DNA from: Syntrophopropionicum propionicicum_A
GTDB lineage: Bacteria; Bacillota; Desulfotomaculia; Desulfotomaculales; Pelotomaculaceae
Length of the DNA stretch: 64,000 nt
Direction of reading: 5' to 3'
Assembly: GCF_048984525.1 (NCBI RefSeq)
Contig: NZ_JBMGJC010000004.1
Location: 205,580-269,579 of the forward strand
The notes beneath the pieces are model-generated. The model ran no database searches. It was not told where the DNA came from and saw nothing but the letters and a program-made list of their open reading frames with translations. This document shows positions 17,739-26,053 of this stretch, piece by piece; within the stretch, counting starts at the first letter, position 1; every line of letters begins with the position of its first letter. Both the position numbers and the translations under genes were made by a program.

Positions 17739-17853
17739 CGTGTCAAAAGAACCGTCCCCGTGAACAGAGGAATGGGGACACACCTCTATTTGGAGCCTGC
17801 TTCAAGGCCGAGGAATGTCCCCGATGTGTCAAGAGAACCGTCCCCGTGACACG
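17739..17853. repeat. Composite repeat: family B half, family C hairpin, family B half
   Basis: A half family B unit (GTGTCAAAAGAACCGTCCCC, 17740 on) is followed by a family C element (GGGGACA at 17774 to TGTCCCC ending 17822) and by a second family B unit closed as GTGTCAA...TGACAC (17825-17853). The block abuts the paaK stop codon at 17856 and may form the 3' end of the leftward operon transcript. Confidence 0.85.
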
Positions 17854-17855
17854 GT

Positions 17856-19133
17856 TTAGGAGTCTCTGTAGTCGAAGACGCGCTTGCTTTTTTTCTCGCT
17901 GCGCGGCAGTGCGCCGGGCGGGACGGCTTCGATGGCGGTTAAAATACCGATGCGGGCTTTTACATTTTTGCGAAGCAGGGCGGCTACCTGTTCGGCTGGA
18001 GCTCCCTCCTGGCATTCGACCTTGATCAGGATATTGTCTTTGCCCTGATCCCTGTTGACTATGATCTGGTACTCACTGCCGGCGCCTTCGGTGATCTTGA
18101 GCACGTGGTCCACCTGGCCGGGGTAAATATTCACGCCCTTGATCTTAATCATGTCGTCAGTGCGGCCAAGTATGCGCGCGTGCATGGGGTAAGGGCTGCC
18201 GCACGGGCACATTTCCGGCACGATGCTGGTGATGTCGCGGGTGCGGTAGCGCAGCAGGGGCATGCCCTCCTTGGTCAGAGTCGTTACCACCAGCTCGCCT
18301 TCCTGCCCGGGTGGCAGCTGCCGGCCGGTAACCGGGTCTATTACTTCAAACAGCAGGTGCTCGTACCAGTAATGCAGCCCGCGGTGCTCAGGGCAGTCGA
18401 TGGAAGTGCCCGGGCCATATATTTCAGTTAGTCCGTAAATATCAAAAGTTTCAATGCCGAGCATTTCTTCAATCCTGGCCCGCATTTTATCTCCCCAGCG
18501 CTCCGACCCGATGATGCCGAGGCGCAGGCTGATCTGGTCCAACAGGCCCCTCCTTTGGATTTCTTCAGCGATCAGCAGCGCGTAGGAGGAAGTGGAGCAG
18601 AGGACGGTTGTTTTCAGGTCGAGCATCATCTCAATCTGTTTTTCCGTGTTGCCGGGGCCGGTCGGGATGGCCATGGCGCCGAGGCGCTCCACACCTGCCT
18701 GAAAACCTATCCCGGCGGTCCACAGGCCGTAGCCCGGGGTTACCTGGACGCGGTCCCTGTTCGTAACACCGGTTATGGCCATACAGCGGGACATCATCTC
18801 GGCCCAGGTGGCGACATCGTTGGCGGTGTAAGGAACAATCACCGGTTTGCCGGTGGTGCCGGATGAGGAATGGATCCTGACCACCTGTTCCTCGGGAACG
18901 GCCATCAGGCCCAGGGGGTAACCGGTCCGCAGTTCTTCTTTCGTGGTGAAGGGCAGCCTGCCCAGGTCAGCAATAGTTTTTACACTGTGGGGGTCAACCC
19001 CGGCCTCGTCCAGTTTGCGGCGGTAAAAGGGGGACCCTGAATATACGCGGGGCACGAGCTCCCGCAGCTTTTCCTCCTGGCAGGCGAAGACCTGTTCCAA
19101 GTTTGCAGTTTTCTTGTTGGACGATGCTAACAT
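17856..19133 (-). CDS. paaK: Phenylacetate-CoA ligase family (AMP-forming)
   Basis: 425 residues, typical for PaaK. The adenylation core motif SSSGTTGKP is near residues 93-101, followed by YGLTEIYGPG (about 234) and the C-terminal domain with RTDDMIKIKGVNIYPGQVDHVL. It activates aryl acetates (phenylacetate, indoleacetate or hydroxyphenylacetate) to CoA thioesters. It starts 2 bp after iorB, so the genes are co-translated. In this setting it most likely interconverts the acyl-CoA products of IorAB with the free acids, yielding ATP or allowing the reverse reaction. The exact aryl substrate is not readable. Confidence 0.93.
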   Translation of the reverse strand: MLASSNKKTANLEQVFACQEEKLRELVPRVYSGSPFYRRKLDEAGVDPHSVKTIADLGRLPFTTKEELRTGYPLGLMAVPEEQVVRIHSSSGTTGKPVIVPYTANDVATWAEMMSRCMAITGVTNRDRVQVTPGYGLWTAGIGFQAGVERLGAMAIPTGPGNTEKQIEMMLDLKTTVLCSTSSYALLIAEEIQRRGLLDQISLRLGIIGSERWGDKMRARIEEMLGIETFDIYGLTEIYGPGTSIDCPEHRGLHYWYEHLLFEVIDPVTGRQLPPGQEGELVVTTLTKEGMPLLRYRTRDITSIVPEMCPCGSPYPMHARILGRTDDMIKIKGVNIYPGQVDHVLKITEGAGSEYQIIVNRDQGKDNILIKVECQEGAPAEQVAALLRKNVKARIGILTAIEAVPPGALPRSEKKSKRVFDYRDS

Positions 19134-19135
19134 TC

Positions 19136-19726
19136 TTACGATGCCTCCATTGCCTGGCGCCCTATTTCAAAGGCACGGGTATTCATTTCTTTATATTTTT
19201 CAGGAACGAGCCGCAGGATTGAACGCAGGAGCTGTTCCGGCTTCAGCGGCAGTTCCGGGCATGTTGATAACGCACCCATAATAATCACGTTGCCGGCTCG
19301 GGGGTTGCCCGCCTGGAGAGACAGGTTCTCAAGGTCCAGAAAAATCGCTTTTTCAGCCTGCTCTCTGATGTGCCGGATGTATGCTTCTCTGTCATATTTG
19401 GAAAGTCCCAGCTGCACGGAAACCGGTATAATCGCCGACTCGCTGGTGATAACCGTGCCGCCCGGTTTAAGTTTGCCGAGGCCGCGCACAGTCTCTGAAA
19501 GTTCAAGGCCGATCAAAAAATCAGCCTCACGGTCCGGGATTAAAGCGCCGCAGAGATCATCTCCGATCCTGATATGGCTTGTCACCGGGCCTTCCCGCTG
19601 GGCCATGCCGATAACCTCCGACGTGAGCACGTTCAGCCCGCTTGCCATCGCCGCATCGGCCAGGGCTCTGGAAGCCAGTATCGAGCCCTGCCCGCCGACT
19701 CCGCTGATTACAACGTCAAGTTTCAT
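19136..19726 (-). CDS. iorB: Indolepyruvate:ferredoxin oxidoreductase beta subunit
   Basis: 196 residues forming the gamma-type domain of 2-oxoacid:ferredoxin oxidoreductases: VVISGVGGQGSILASRAL at the N-terminus, then EVIGMAQREGPVTSHIRIG, a classic IorB block. It pairs with IorA to oxidise aryl pyruvates to aryl acetyl-CoA with reduction of ferredoxin. It starts 3 bp after iorA. Length fits the family. Confidence 0.93.
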   Translation of the reverse strand: MKLDVVISGVGGQGSILASRALADAAMASGLNVLTSEVIGMAQREGPVTSHIRIGDDLCGALIPDREADFLIGLELSETVRGLGKLKPGGTVITSESAIIPVSVQLGLSKYDREAYIRHIREQAEKAIFLDLENLSLQAGNPRAGNVIIMGALSTCPELPLKPEQLLRSILRLVPEKYKEMNTRAFEIGRQAMEAS

Positions 19727-19729
19727 GTT

Positions 19730-21520
19730 CTACCTCCTGATGGCTTTAGCCGGGCAGATCCGGGAGCAGACACCGCAGCCGGCGCAGTTCGAATTTATAA
19801 CTGGAAGTCCGTCGCGCCTGCCTATGGCTGGGCATCCCAGGTCTTCCACGCAGGCGCCGCAGTTAACGCAGTCGTCGCTGCTTATGGAGTATGGCTGTTC
19901 TTTTTTAACCAGCGCCGCGCAGTCACGCCGCATGATTACCACGGAAGTGCCGCTGTGGTCCATCGCCGCTTTGGCGGCTTCGCCAGCCGCAGCCAGGTCG
20001 AAGGGGTCGACCTCGCGCACAAAATCAACTCCGCAGGCTTTAACCAGGCTGGCAATATCCACACGCGCCGCTTCCTCGGCCATGGCTGTTTTACCCATAC
20101 CGGGGTGGGTTTGGTGGCCGGTCATGGCGGTGGTGCGGTTGTCCAGGATGACCACGGTAATGTCGGCCCGGTTGTAAACAGCGTTGATCAGCCCGGTGAC
20201 GCCGGAGTGGAAAAACGTGGAGTCACCCAGGAAGGCCACATGCCTGCGGCCCGGCTCAGCCCGGTGCAGGCCGGCGGCCATGGTGATGCTGGCGCCCATG
20301 CACAGGCAGGTGTCCACCGCGTTTAAAGGGGGTATGGCGCCCAGGGTATAGCAGCCGATGTCACCGGTAAAGACCGCGTCTGTCCCGCGGGCCGCTTCTT
20401 TAAAAATATAGAAAGAGGCCCGGTGAGGGCAGCCGGCGCAGAGTATAGGCGTGCGCAGCGGCAGTGCGGGGATGGTCTCATCCTCCGCCGGCGCAGCCTC
20501 GCGGCCAAAGTATTTCTCAATAATTGCTTTAATTTTGTCTACATTAAATTCCCCTTCCCTGGGTACCAGACGGTCGTGTTTTCCCGAAATGCGGGACTCC
20601 AGGCGGTGCTGCCACGCCAGCGAGATAACCTGGTCTTCCACCACAGGTTCCTGTTCTTCAATAACCAGGACTCTTTCCGCGTGTTTAAACAGTTCCAGTA
20701 CCGGACCGGCGGGCAGGGGATAAGGAGTGCCTATTTTTAAGACAGAGGCCTTGAGGCCCGTAAGTTTTAATGCTTCCCGTACATAATTATAACTTAATCC
20801 GCAGGCGACAATGCCGACTGTGGAATTATTATCAATTTCAAGGCTGTTAAAGGTTGATGACCCCAGGATGTCCCTGGCCGCTTCCTGCTGTTTGTTCAGC
20901 CAGACGTGCTTGCGCGCGGACAGGCTGGGGAAAATTACCCAGTCATTACTTTTTGTAAAGCCGGCTGGCGGCAGCGGTTCCCGGATATTGTCCGGCAGCT
21001 CGACATCCTGGCAGGCGTGGCAGGTCCGTGTGGTCGGCCTCAGGATAACAGGCAGCAGCAGCTTTTCAGACAGTTCAAAAGCGTATTTTATCATTTCCCT
21101 GGCTTCGGCCGGATTTGACGGGTCCAGCACAGGCAGCTTGGCGAACTGGGCAAATTTGCGCGTGTCCTGTTCGGTCTGTGAACTGTGCGGCCCGGGGTCG
21201 TCCGCCACCACCAGCACCAGGCCGCCTTTTACGCCGATGTAAGCAAGGCTCATCAACGGGTCGGAAGCCACATTGAGCCCGACCTGCTTCATGGCAGCCA
21301 GGGACCTTGCGCCTGCGATTGACGCGCCGGCGGCGGTTTCCAGGGCGGCTTTTTCATTGACGGACCACTCCGCGTAAAAACCATGCTCCCCGGCCATGGA
21401 GGACAGGGTCCCCAGGATTTCAGAGGACGGGGTGCCCGGGTAAGCGGCGGCGACCTGTACGCCTGCCTCTACGGCGCCGTACGCGATCGCTTCATTTCCC
21501 ATTAATAATTTTACAGCCAA
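19730..21520 (-). CDS. iorA: Indolepyruvate:ferredoxin oxidoreductase alpha subunit
   Basis: 596 residues with the IorA order: N-terminal pyrimidine-binding domain (LLMGNEAIAYGAVEAGVQVAAAYPGTPSSEI), a middle transketolase C-like domain, a TPP-binding domain (GDIGCYTLGAIPPLNAVDTCLCMGASI and FLGDSTFFHSGVTGLINAVYN), and a C-terminal ferredoxin-like domain with two 4Fe-4S sets (CVNCGACVEDLGCP and CAGCGVCSRICP). It uses TPP to decarboxylate indolepyruvate and other aryl pyruvates from Trp, Phe and Tyr. The start is TTG 21520. It lies 76 bp after ecfT on the same strand. Confidence 0.95.
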   Translation of the reverse strand: MAVKLLMGNEAIAYGAVEAGVQVAAAYPGTPSSEILGTLSSMAGEHGFYAEWSVNEKAALETAAGASIAGARSLAAMKQVGLNVASDPLMSLAYIGVKGGLVLVVADDPGPHSSQTEQDTRKFAQFAKLPVLDPSNPAEAREMIKYAFELSEKLLLPVILRPTTRTCHACQDVELPDNIREPLPPAGFTKSNDWVIFPSLSARKHVWLNKQQEAARDILGSSTFNSLEIDNNSTVGIVACGLSYNYVREALKLTGLKASVLKIGTPYPLPAGPVLELFKHAERVLVIEEQEPVVEDQVISLAWQHRLESRISGKHDRLVPREGEFNVDKIKAIIEKYFGREAAPAEDETIPALPLRTPILCAGCPHRASFYIFKEAARGTDAVFTGDIGCYTLGAIPPLNAVDTCLCMGASITMAAGLHRAEPGRRHVAFLGDSTFFHSGVTGLINAVYNRADITVVILDNRTTAMTGHQTHPGMGKTAMAEEAARVDIASLVKACGVDFVREVDPFDLAAAGEAAKAAMDHSGTSVVIMRRDCAALVKKEQPYSISSDDCVNCGACVEDLGCPAIGRRDGLPVINSNCAGCGVCSRICPAKAIRR

Positions 21521-21596
21521 AATTAAACCCCCAATTGAACATGATAAAAGCAGGGAGGCAGGGTACTGTCCTTAAAAAAGTGCTGGGCGCTTAATG

Positions 21597-22388
21597 TCAC
21601 ATGGTTCCATAACCCCCGGCCCTGGCGGCAATGCCGCAGACCAGCAGGAGGAGGAGTACAGCGCCGAAAATGTAATCGCTTCCTGTAACACCCGGCTTTT
21701 TTAAATAAGTTCGACGCCCGCCGCTGTATCCCCTTGTTTCCATGGCCAAAGCAAGATTTTCTGCTTTGTTTAAAGAGACCAGCACCAGCGGCACGGCGAC
21801 AGGGGCGTAAGAACGGATCTTCTTAACCGGGTTAAACCCCTCCACTGCATGGCCCCTGGCCTGCTGCGCCTCACTTACCTGCCTTACTTCCCCGAGAAAA
21901 GTGGGGATGAACCGCAGCGCGGTCATAAACATAAAAGCGTAATCATAGGGGACCTTAAGTTTTTCCACCATGGTAAAGACGAGGTCTTGAATGCGGGTGG
22001 TCGACAGCAGTACCAGAAAGCTCAGCACAATGGACATCATCCTGGCGGCCATGGCCACCCCGGTCAGCAGCCCGTAATCGGTGACAGGCAGCTTATTGTA
22101 GACGGGAATGATATGAAACAGGACGTTTCCCTGGTCATAAAACAGGGCCTGGATCAGCAAAAGGACCAGTGCGAATACTGACAGCCCCACCGATACCGGC
22201 AGCAGGTTTTTGATTATCCCGGCCGCGCACGCTATAATCAGGACGGAAGCCAGCAGGGCCAGCAGGTAGCGGTAGTCGTTGAACATGAGGCCGCATACGA
22301 GTATGGCCAGGGCCCAGAGCATTTTTGTAACCGCGTTGAGCCTGTGTACAGGCGAATTAACAGAGATATACTCAACTGCAGCAGCCAA
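21597..22388 (-). CDS. ecfT: ECF transporter transmembrane component EcfT
   Basis: 263 residues: several membrane helices and the two coupling motifs of EcfT proteins, here EAQQARGHAVEG (about residue 175) and METRGYSGG (about residue 222), containing the A-R-G signatures that dock on the ATPases. It links the S component to the two ATPases. The TTG start at 22388 overlaps the upstream ATPase gene by 17 bp and has AGGGGTG upstream. Confidence 0.92.
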   Translation of the reverse strand: MAAAVEYISVNSPVHRLNAVTKMLWALAILVCGLMFNDYRYLLALLASVLIIACAAGIIKNLLPVSVGLSVFALVLLLIQALFYDQGNVLFHIIPVYNKLPVTDYGLLTGVAMAARMMSIVLSFLVLLSTTRIQDLVFTMVEKLKVPYDYAFMFMTALRFIPTFLGEVRQVSEAQQARGHAVEGFNPVKKIRSYAPVAVPLVLVSLNKAENLALAMETRGYSGGRRTYLKKPGVTGSDYIFGAVLLLLLVCGIAARAGGYGTM

Positions 22389-23223
22389 TTTTCACACCCC
22401 TCTTTTCTGTCAGCAGGCCGTACATTTCGGCCACGCTCAGGACATCCGGCGGAAACGAGTGCCTGTTCAGGCTTTGGGCCAGCGCGGTAATCTGGGGCGG
22501 GCTGAGGTAGCTTTTTAACAGCACCTCCGGCCGGGCGAATACGGAACGTACCGGGCCGTCAGCTATGATTTCCCCCTCACACAGTACCACGGCCCTGCCG
22601 GCATAACCGGCTACCAGGGACATGTCGTGGGTGATAAAGATAACAGTGTGGCCTTTCTTGTTCAGATCACCGACCATATCCATGATTTGGACGGATTCCT
22701 TGTAATCCTGCCCCGTGGTGGGCTCGTCTAAAACGATTACTTCAGTCCGCATGGCCAGCACCGAGGCCAGCGCTACCCGTTGGCGCTGGCCCTTGCTAAG
22801 GTTAAACGGGTAGGAAAGGTAGTGTTCTGTCAGCCCGACCGCGGCCAGAGCTTCAGAAACCCTTTCTTCAATTTCTGCGGCAGGCAGCCGGAAGTTTTTT
22901 AGACCGAATGCCACCTCTTTGCCCACGGCGTCGTGAAAGATCTGGTGGTCGGGGTTCTGGAACACGTAGCCGACCGTCCTGGACAGGGCGGATACCTTTA
23001 GAGACCTGGTATCCTGCCCGTTAATGGCGACACTGCCGGAAGCAGGTTTGTTCAGGCCGTTTAAGTGTTTGGCCAGGGTGGTTTTGCCCGCCCCGTTCTG
23101 GCCGATGATGGCCACGCACTCGCCTTTAAAAATCTCCAGTGAAATATTTTTCAGGACCGGGTGTTCCCGGTCATAGCCGTAGGTGAGATTGTCGATAGTT
23201 ATCTGCGCCTTTGCTGCAGCCAT
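22372..23223 (-). CDS. ECF transporter ATPase (second EcfA)
   Basis: 283 residues. ABC ATPase motifs in order: Walker A GQNGAGKTT, Q-loop in VFQNPDHQIF, signature LSKGQRQRV (Lys in place of the usual Gly), Walker B VIVLDEPT, and switch His in FITHD. An extra C-terminal tail of about 60 residues follows the core. The first base of its start codon overlaps the last base of the preceding ATPase stop codon. The altered signature suggests it is the asymmetric partner in an EcfA-EcfA' heterodimer. Confidence 0.92.
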   Translation of the reverse strand: MAAAKAQITIDNLTYGYDREHPVLKNISLEIFKGECVAIIGQNGAGKTTLAKHLNGLNKPASGSVAINGQDTRSLKVSALSRTVGYVFQNPDHQIFHDAVGKEVAFGLKNFRLPAAEIEERVSEALAAVGLTEHYLSYPFNLSKGQRQRVALASVLAMRTEVIVLDEPTTGQDYKESVQIMDMVGDLNKKGHTVIFITHDMSLVAGYAGRAVVLCEGEIIADGPVRSVFARPEVLLKSYLSPPQITALAQSLNRHSFPPDVLSVAEMYGLLTEKRGVKIGCCS

Positions 23224-24065
23224 TACCTGCGCACCAGCCTCTCTACAAATATGCGTGCCTGTTCCACTGTCAGCGGCAGTGAATACCTGTCACTGCCGCC
23301 CAGCAGCCCGGCCAGCCTGGTAACCTGGGGAATCCTGACGCCGATGGCGTCCAGCTCTTCCTGCCTGGAAAAGACCTGCCAGGGTTCACCGTCCATCACA
23401 AGGTTGCCGTCGTTTAAAACTAAAATTCTGTCGGCGTGGGCCGCCAGTTGGTCGGTTTTTTGTTCGATTACAATTATGGTAATGCCGTGCTCCTTGTTTA
23501 TGCGGCTCAGGACCTGAAATATGTCCTCGGTCCCCACCGGGTCCAGTTCTGAAGTCGGCTCATCCAGCAGCAGTATCTCCGGTTGCATGGCCAGCGCCGA
23601 GGCCACGGCGACACGCTGTTTCTGCCCGCCGGACAGGGTGGCGGTGGCGCGACGGCGCAGGTCGGAAATGCCCGCCAGTTCCAAAGCCGCGGCGATCCTT
23701 TTCTCTATTTCCGCAGGCGGGCAGGCCTGGTTTTCCAGTCCAAACGCGATTTCCTGCTCCACGTCCAGGGAAACGATCTGCGACTCGGGGTCCTGGAAAA
23801 CACTGCCCACATGGCGGGAGATCTGCGCCGCGCTCCTGTTGAATATCGACGATCCGTGGAGGTCTATCTGCCCCCGCACACTGCCGCCGTAGAAGTGGGG
23901 GATAATCCCGTTCAGGCAGCAGGCCAGGGTGGTTTTGCCCGCCCCAGTCGGACCGGTGATGCCGATGAATTTACCTTTGTCAATTTTGATGTTGATGTCC
24001 CTCAGCGCGGGGCGCGTCGACTGCGAGTAGCTGAAGGTGAAATTATTTATTTCCAGCACAGCCAT
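23223..24065 (-). CDS. ECF transporter ATPase (first EcfA)
   Basis: 280 residues with Walker A GPTGAGKTT, VFQDPESQI, signature LSGGQKQRV, Walker B LLLDEPTSELD and a terminal IIVIEQKTD in which Glu-Gln replaces the usual switch His region, as seen in one subunit of many ECF ATPase pairs. It hydrolyses ATP to drive substrate release from the S component. It lies 27 bp after ecfS and overlaps the next ATPase by 1 base. Confidence 0.92.
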   Translation of the reverse strand: MAVLEINNFTFSYSQSTRPALRDINIKIDKGKFIGITGPTGAGKTTLACCLNGIIPHFYGGSVRGQIDLHGSSIFNRSAAQISRHVGSVFQDPESQIVSLDVEQEIAFGLENQACPPAEIEKRIAAALELAGISDLRRRATATLSGGQKQRVAVASALAMQPEILLLDEPTSELDPVGTEDIFQVLSRINKEHGITIIVIEQKTDQLAAHADRILVLNDGNLVMDGEPWQVFSRQEELDAIGVRIPQVTRLAGLLGGSDRYSLPLTVEQARIFVERLVRR

Positions 24066-24092
24066 TTTAATCGGCTCCTTCTTAAAGCGGTT

Positions 24093-24674
24093 TTACGCCC
24101 TTAAAAACTTTTTAGCCGGGGCGTACAGGATCTGGGCCAAAACAGCGTTGATGGCAGTGACGGGAAGCACCACGGTAATAAAGGCTGCATTCCATGCGAT
24201 CATGAGTTTTTCCGGTGGCAGGTCCAGGGCGAACTTGAAATTCAGGGTTATATAGACCAGCCCGCTTACAAGCGTGCCTATCGCGGCCGCGAGGACCGGC
24301 TTAAAAGAATAATTCTTTACAGAGAATTCCGGCAGGCAGCTGACGATGAAAGCGCAGGCCAGCGCGCCGGCGGGTTCTGAGATCAGGTTCAAATAAGGGA
24401 TGGGCGACTTGGAAAAGATCATTGCCACCGCGCCGCCGACCAGCCCGACACCGATAGCGCCGCCCAAATTTGGGCGGATGAGGAGTATGGCCAGGCAGTA
24501 CATGGCGATAACGAAGTTCGGTGTGATGCCTGCGATAGGCGGGGTGACCGCGCGCAGGACAGCGCCGATGGCGAGGAGTACCGCTACCACGGCCAGCTGC
24601 TTGGAGCGGACCATTTTGTTTCCCATTAGAACAGTATCATTATTATCAAAATTAATCGTTTTTGTCTCAGACAT
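24093..24674 (-). CDS. ECF transporter substrate-binding S component, probably tryptophan-specific (TrpP-like)
   Basis: 193 residues with six predicted membrane helices. The AVLLAIGAVLRAVTPPIAGITPNFVIAMY segment (about residues 31-60) and the ISEPAGALACAFI segment resemble TrpP-type tryptophan transporters, which are S-component-like. It heads an operon with two ATPases, EcfT and then iorAB-paaK. The leader carries a TRAP-like triplet array, which independently points to tryptophan. Start ATG 24674 follows AAGGAGGT. Substrate assignment is inference from similarity and regulation; another aromatic amino acid is possible. Confidence 0.8.
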   Translation of the reverse strand: MSETKTINFDNNDTVLMGNKMVRSKQLAVVAVLLAIGAVLRAVTPPIAGITPNFVIAMYCLAILLIRPNLGGAIGVGLVGGAVAMIFSKSPIPYLNLISEPAGALACAFIVSCLPEFSVKNYSFKPVLAAAIGTLVSGLVYITLNFKFALDLPPEKLMIAWNAAFITVVLPVTAINAVLAQILYAPAKKFLRA

Positions 24675-24710
24675 GAGTAAAGACCTCCTTAATTTTCAAA
24701 TTGCAGCCGT

Positions 24711-24741
24711 AAAATCAGAAAAACCAGGCCAGAGCCCGGTT
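24711..24741 (-). terminator. Intrinsic terminator in the ecfS leader (attenuator)
   Basis: Read leftward, an 8-bp stem AACCGGGC / GCCTGGTT (one G-U pair) with a UCUG loop is followed by TTTTTCTGATTTT. It stands between the triplet array and the ecfS Shine-Dalgarno, so it can act as the regulated terminator. Confidence 0.65.
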
Positions 24742-24763
24742 CACAGGTAAAACAAAAAAAACA

Positions 24764-24840
24764 CTCAGCTTACCTCGCCTAAGCTCACCTCATACTCAGC
24801 TCACCTCACAATATTAAGTTTTCGGCCAAACACTCTGCTC
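24764..24840 (-). promoter_or_regulatory. Predicted TRAP (MtrB) RNA-binding site upstream of ecfS
   Basis: On the leader RNA, nine triplets of the form NAG follow each other with spacers of 2 nt (one of 3): seven GAG, one UAG and one AAG, between 24807 and 24764. Two more GAG triplets spaced by 2 nt lie 25 nt upstream (24840-24833), giving 11 in all. TRAP is an 11-subunit ring that binds (G/U)AG triplets separated by 2-3 nt in trp-related leaders. Part of the array also contains the short inverted repeat AGCTTA/TAAGCT and a direct repeat of an 11-mer. The MtrB gene itself is not in this window. Confidence 0.75.
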
Positions 24841-24871
24841 ACAGAAGAAGGCTACCCTTCAACCTGGATAC

Positions 24872-24900
24872 ATTTTATCACAGCGGGTTGAAGATGTCAG
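24872..24900 (-). promoter_or_regulatory. Sigma-A promoter of the ecfS-iorA operon
   Basis: Read leftward: CTGACA (24900-24895), a 17-nt spacer, and TAAAAT (24877-24872). Transcription would start near 24865, giving a leader of about 190 nt that contains the triplet array and the terminator. Confidence 0.65.
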
Positions 24901-24923
24901 CAATAATTATACTTATAATATTA

Positions 24924-25880
24924 TTAATATATTTTATTATTGCGCGGCGTTAGGGCGGACTCAATTATTTTCAGCGAGCAGACGTCCGCGTCAATCTCCG
25001 CCCGCACACCCAGGGGGATGGTGGCCTTGTGCCGGCCGTGCCCTACGGAAAGTCCATGGAAACAGGGAATATGCAGTCCTTTAACGGCGGCTTCAAAAAC
25101 CTCCGGCAGGGTAAAAGAAGTGTCTTTATCTTCAACCTCGCAGTTTGTAAAATCACCGAAAACCACCCCGGCCGCATGGTTAAATTTACCGGCCAGACGC
25201 ATCTGCTGCAGCATGCGGTCAACCCGGTAAGGCTGTTCATCCACATCCTCAAGGAGCAGGATGGCGCCCCTGGTGTCAATTTCATAGGGAGTGCCAAGAG
25301 TCGCGGTTACCATGGTAAGGTTGCCCCCGATTAAACGCCCGCTGGAGCGGCCGGGGAGGAGCACGGTTTTTTTCAGGCCGGGCGCGCAGGGAACGGGGCC
25401 GAGCGGGCGCGGGTCAGTGAGGGCTCGGTAAAAATGGCTCAGGGTATAGTCGCTGGGTTTGCGTCCCAGGTCGGGTAAGAGCATGGGCCCGGAAAAGGTT
25501 ACCAGCCCGGCCATTTTCCATATGGCCAGCTGCAGTGCGGTTATGTCGCTGTATCCCACGAATAATTTCCGGCTGCGGCGGACGGACCGGTAGTTTATAT
25601 CAGGGAGGATTTTCATGCTGCCGTAGCCGCCCCGCAGACAAATTATCCCGTCTATCTCCGGGTCAAGAAACATCCTGTGAATATCATCCAGGCGCTCAGG
25701 TTCCGTTCCCGCCAGGTATTTATTTTTGTTTAAAACGTTTGAGGCCATCGAAACCCTGAAACCCAGGCCTTCGATCATTTTAATCCCTTCGGCTACAGGT
25801 AACAGGTCCCGCGCCGGACCCGCCGGCGCGATTATCCCCAGGGTTGAGCCCGGCGCAAGGGCGGCAGGTTTTTGGATCAA
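24924..25880 (-). CDS. ldcA: LD-carboxypeptidase (muramoyltetrapeptide carboxypeptidase, S66)
   Basis: 318 residues. GIIAPAGP near the N-terminus and the nucleophile motif GYSD (Ser111) define peptidase family S66; the catalytic Glu is in LLLEDVDEQPYRVDRML and the catalytic His in the C-terminal GLSVGHGRHK region. It removes the terminal D-alanine from murein tetrapeptides during peptidoglycan recycling. The start is TTG 25880 with GAGGT about 9 nt upstream. The ecfS promoter lies close behind its stop codon. Confidence 0.92.
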   Translation of the reverse strand: MIQKPAALAPGSTLGIIAPAGPARDLLPVAEGIKMIEGLGFRVSMASNVLNKNKYLAGTEPERLDDIHRMFLDPEIDGIICLRGGYGSMKILPDINYRSVRRSRKLFVGYSDITALQLAIWKMAGLVTFSGPMLLPDLGRKPSDYTLSHFYRALTDPRPLGPVPCAPGLKKTVLLPGRSSGRLIGGNLTMVTATLGTPYEIDTRGAILLLEDVDEQPYRVDRMLQQMRLAGKFNHAAGVVFGDFTNCEVEDKDTSFTLPEVFEAAVKGLHIPCFHGLSVGHGRHKATIPLGVRAEIDADVCSLKIIESALTPRNNKIY

Positions 25881-25982
25881 CGTGATCTACCTCATTTTAA
25901 TCAGTTTCTATATCATATGAACGTTGTTAAAAGTTCAGTATGGCAATAAAAGAATTGAATAACCCGTGAGATTTTGTCGCCT

Positions 25983-26012
25983 TTAAAAAAATCACCGGTT
26001 TTTTGTTATAAT
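25983..26012 (+). promoter_or_regulatory. Probable promoter of the acylphosphatase gene
   Basis: A perfect TATAAT at 26007-26012 follows a poor -35 match (TTAAAA at 25983-25988) at 18 nt. It lies 42 nt upstream of the ATG. Confidence 0.4.
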
Positions 26013-26053
26013 AAAAACAAAAACAGCGCTAGCTTTTTCTTGGGAGGTAGGCA

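Noticed and set aside
17739..17853. CRISPR array or attachment site
   Set aside because: The units are palindromes of different families without regular spacers, and no cas gene or integrase is nearby.
19290..20326. Long rightward open frames antisense to iorA and iorB
   Set aside because: They are shadows in GC-rich coding sequence, with Arg/Ser/Pro-rich composition and no family features.
24675..24923. T-box riboswitch in front of the ECF transporter operon
   Set aside because: The leader lacks the conserved T-box antiterminator core (TGGNACCGCG) and a stem I with specifier loop; the triplet array fits TRAP better.
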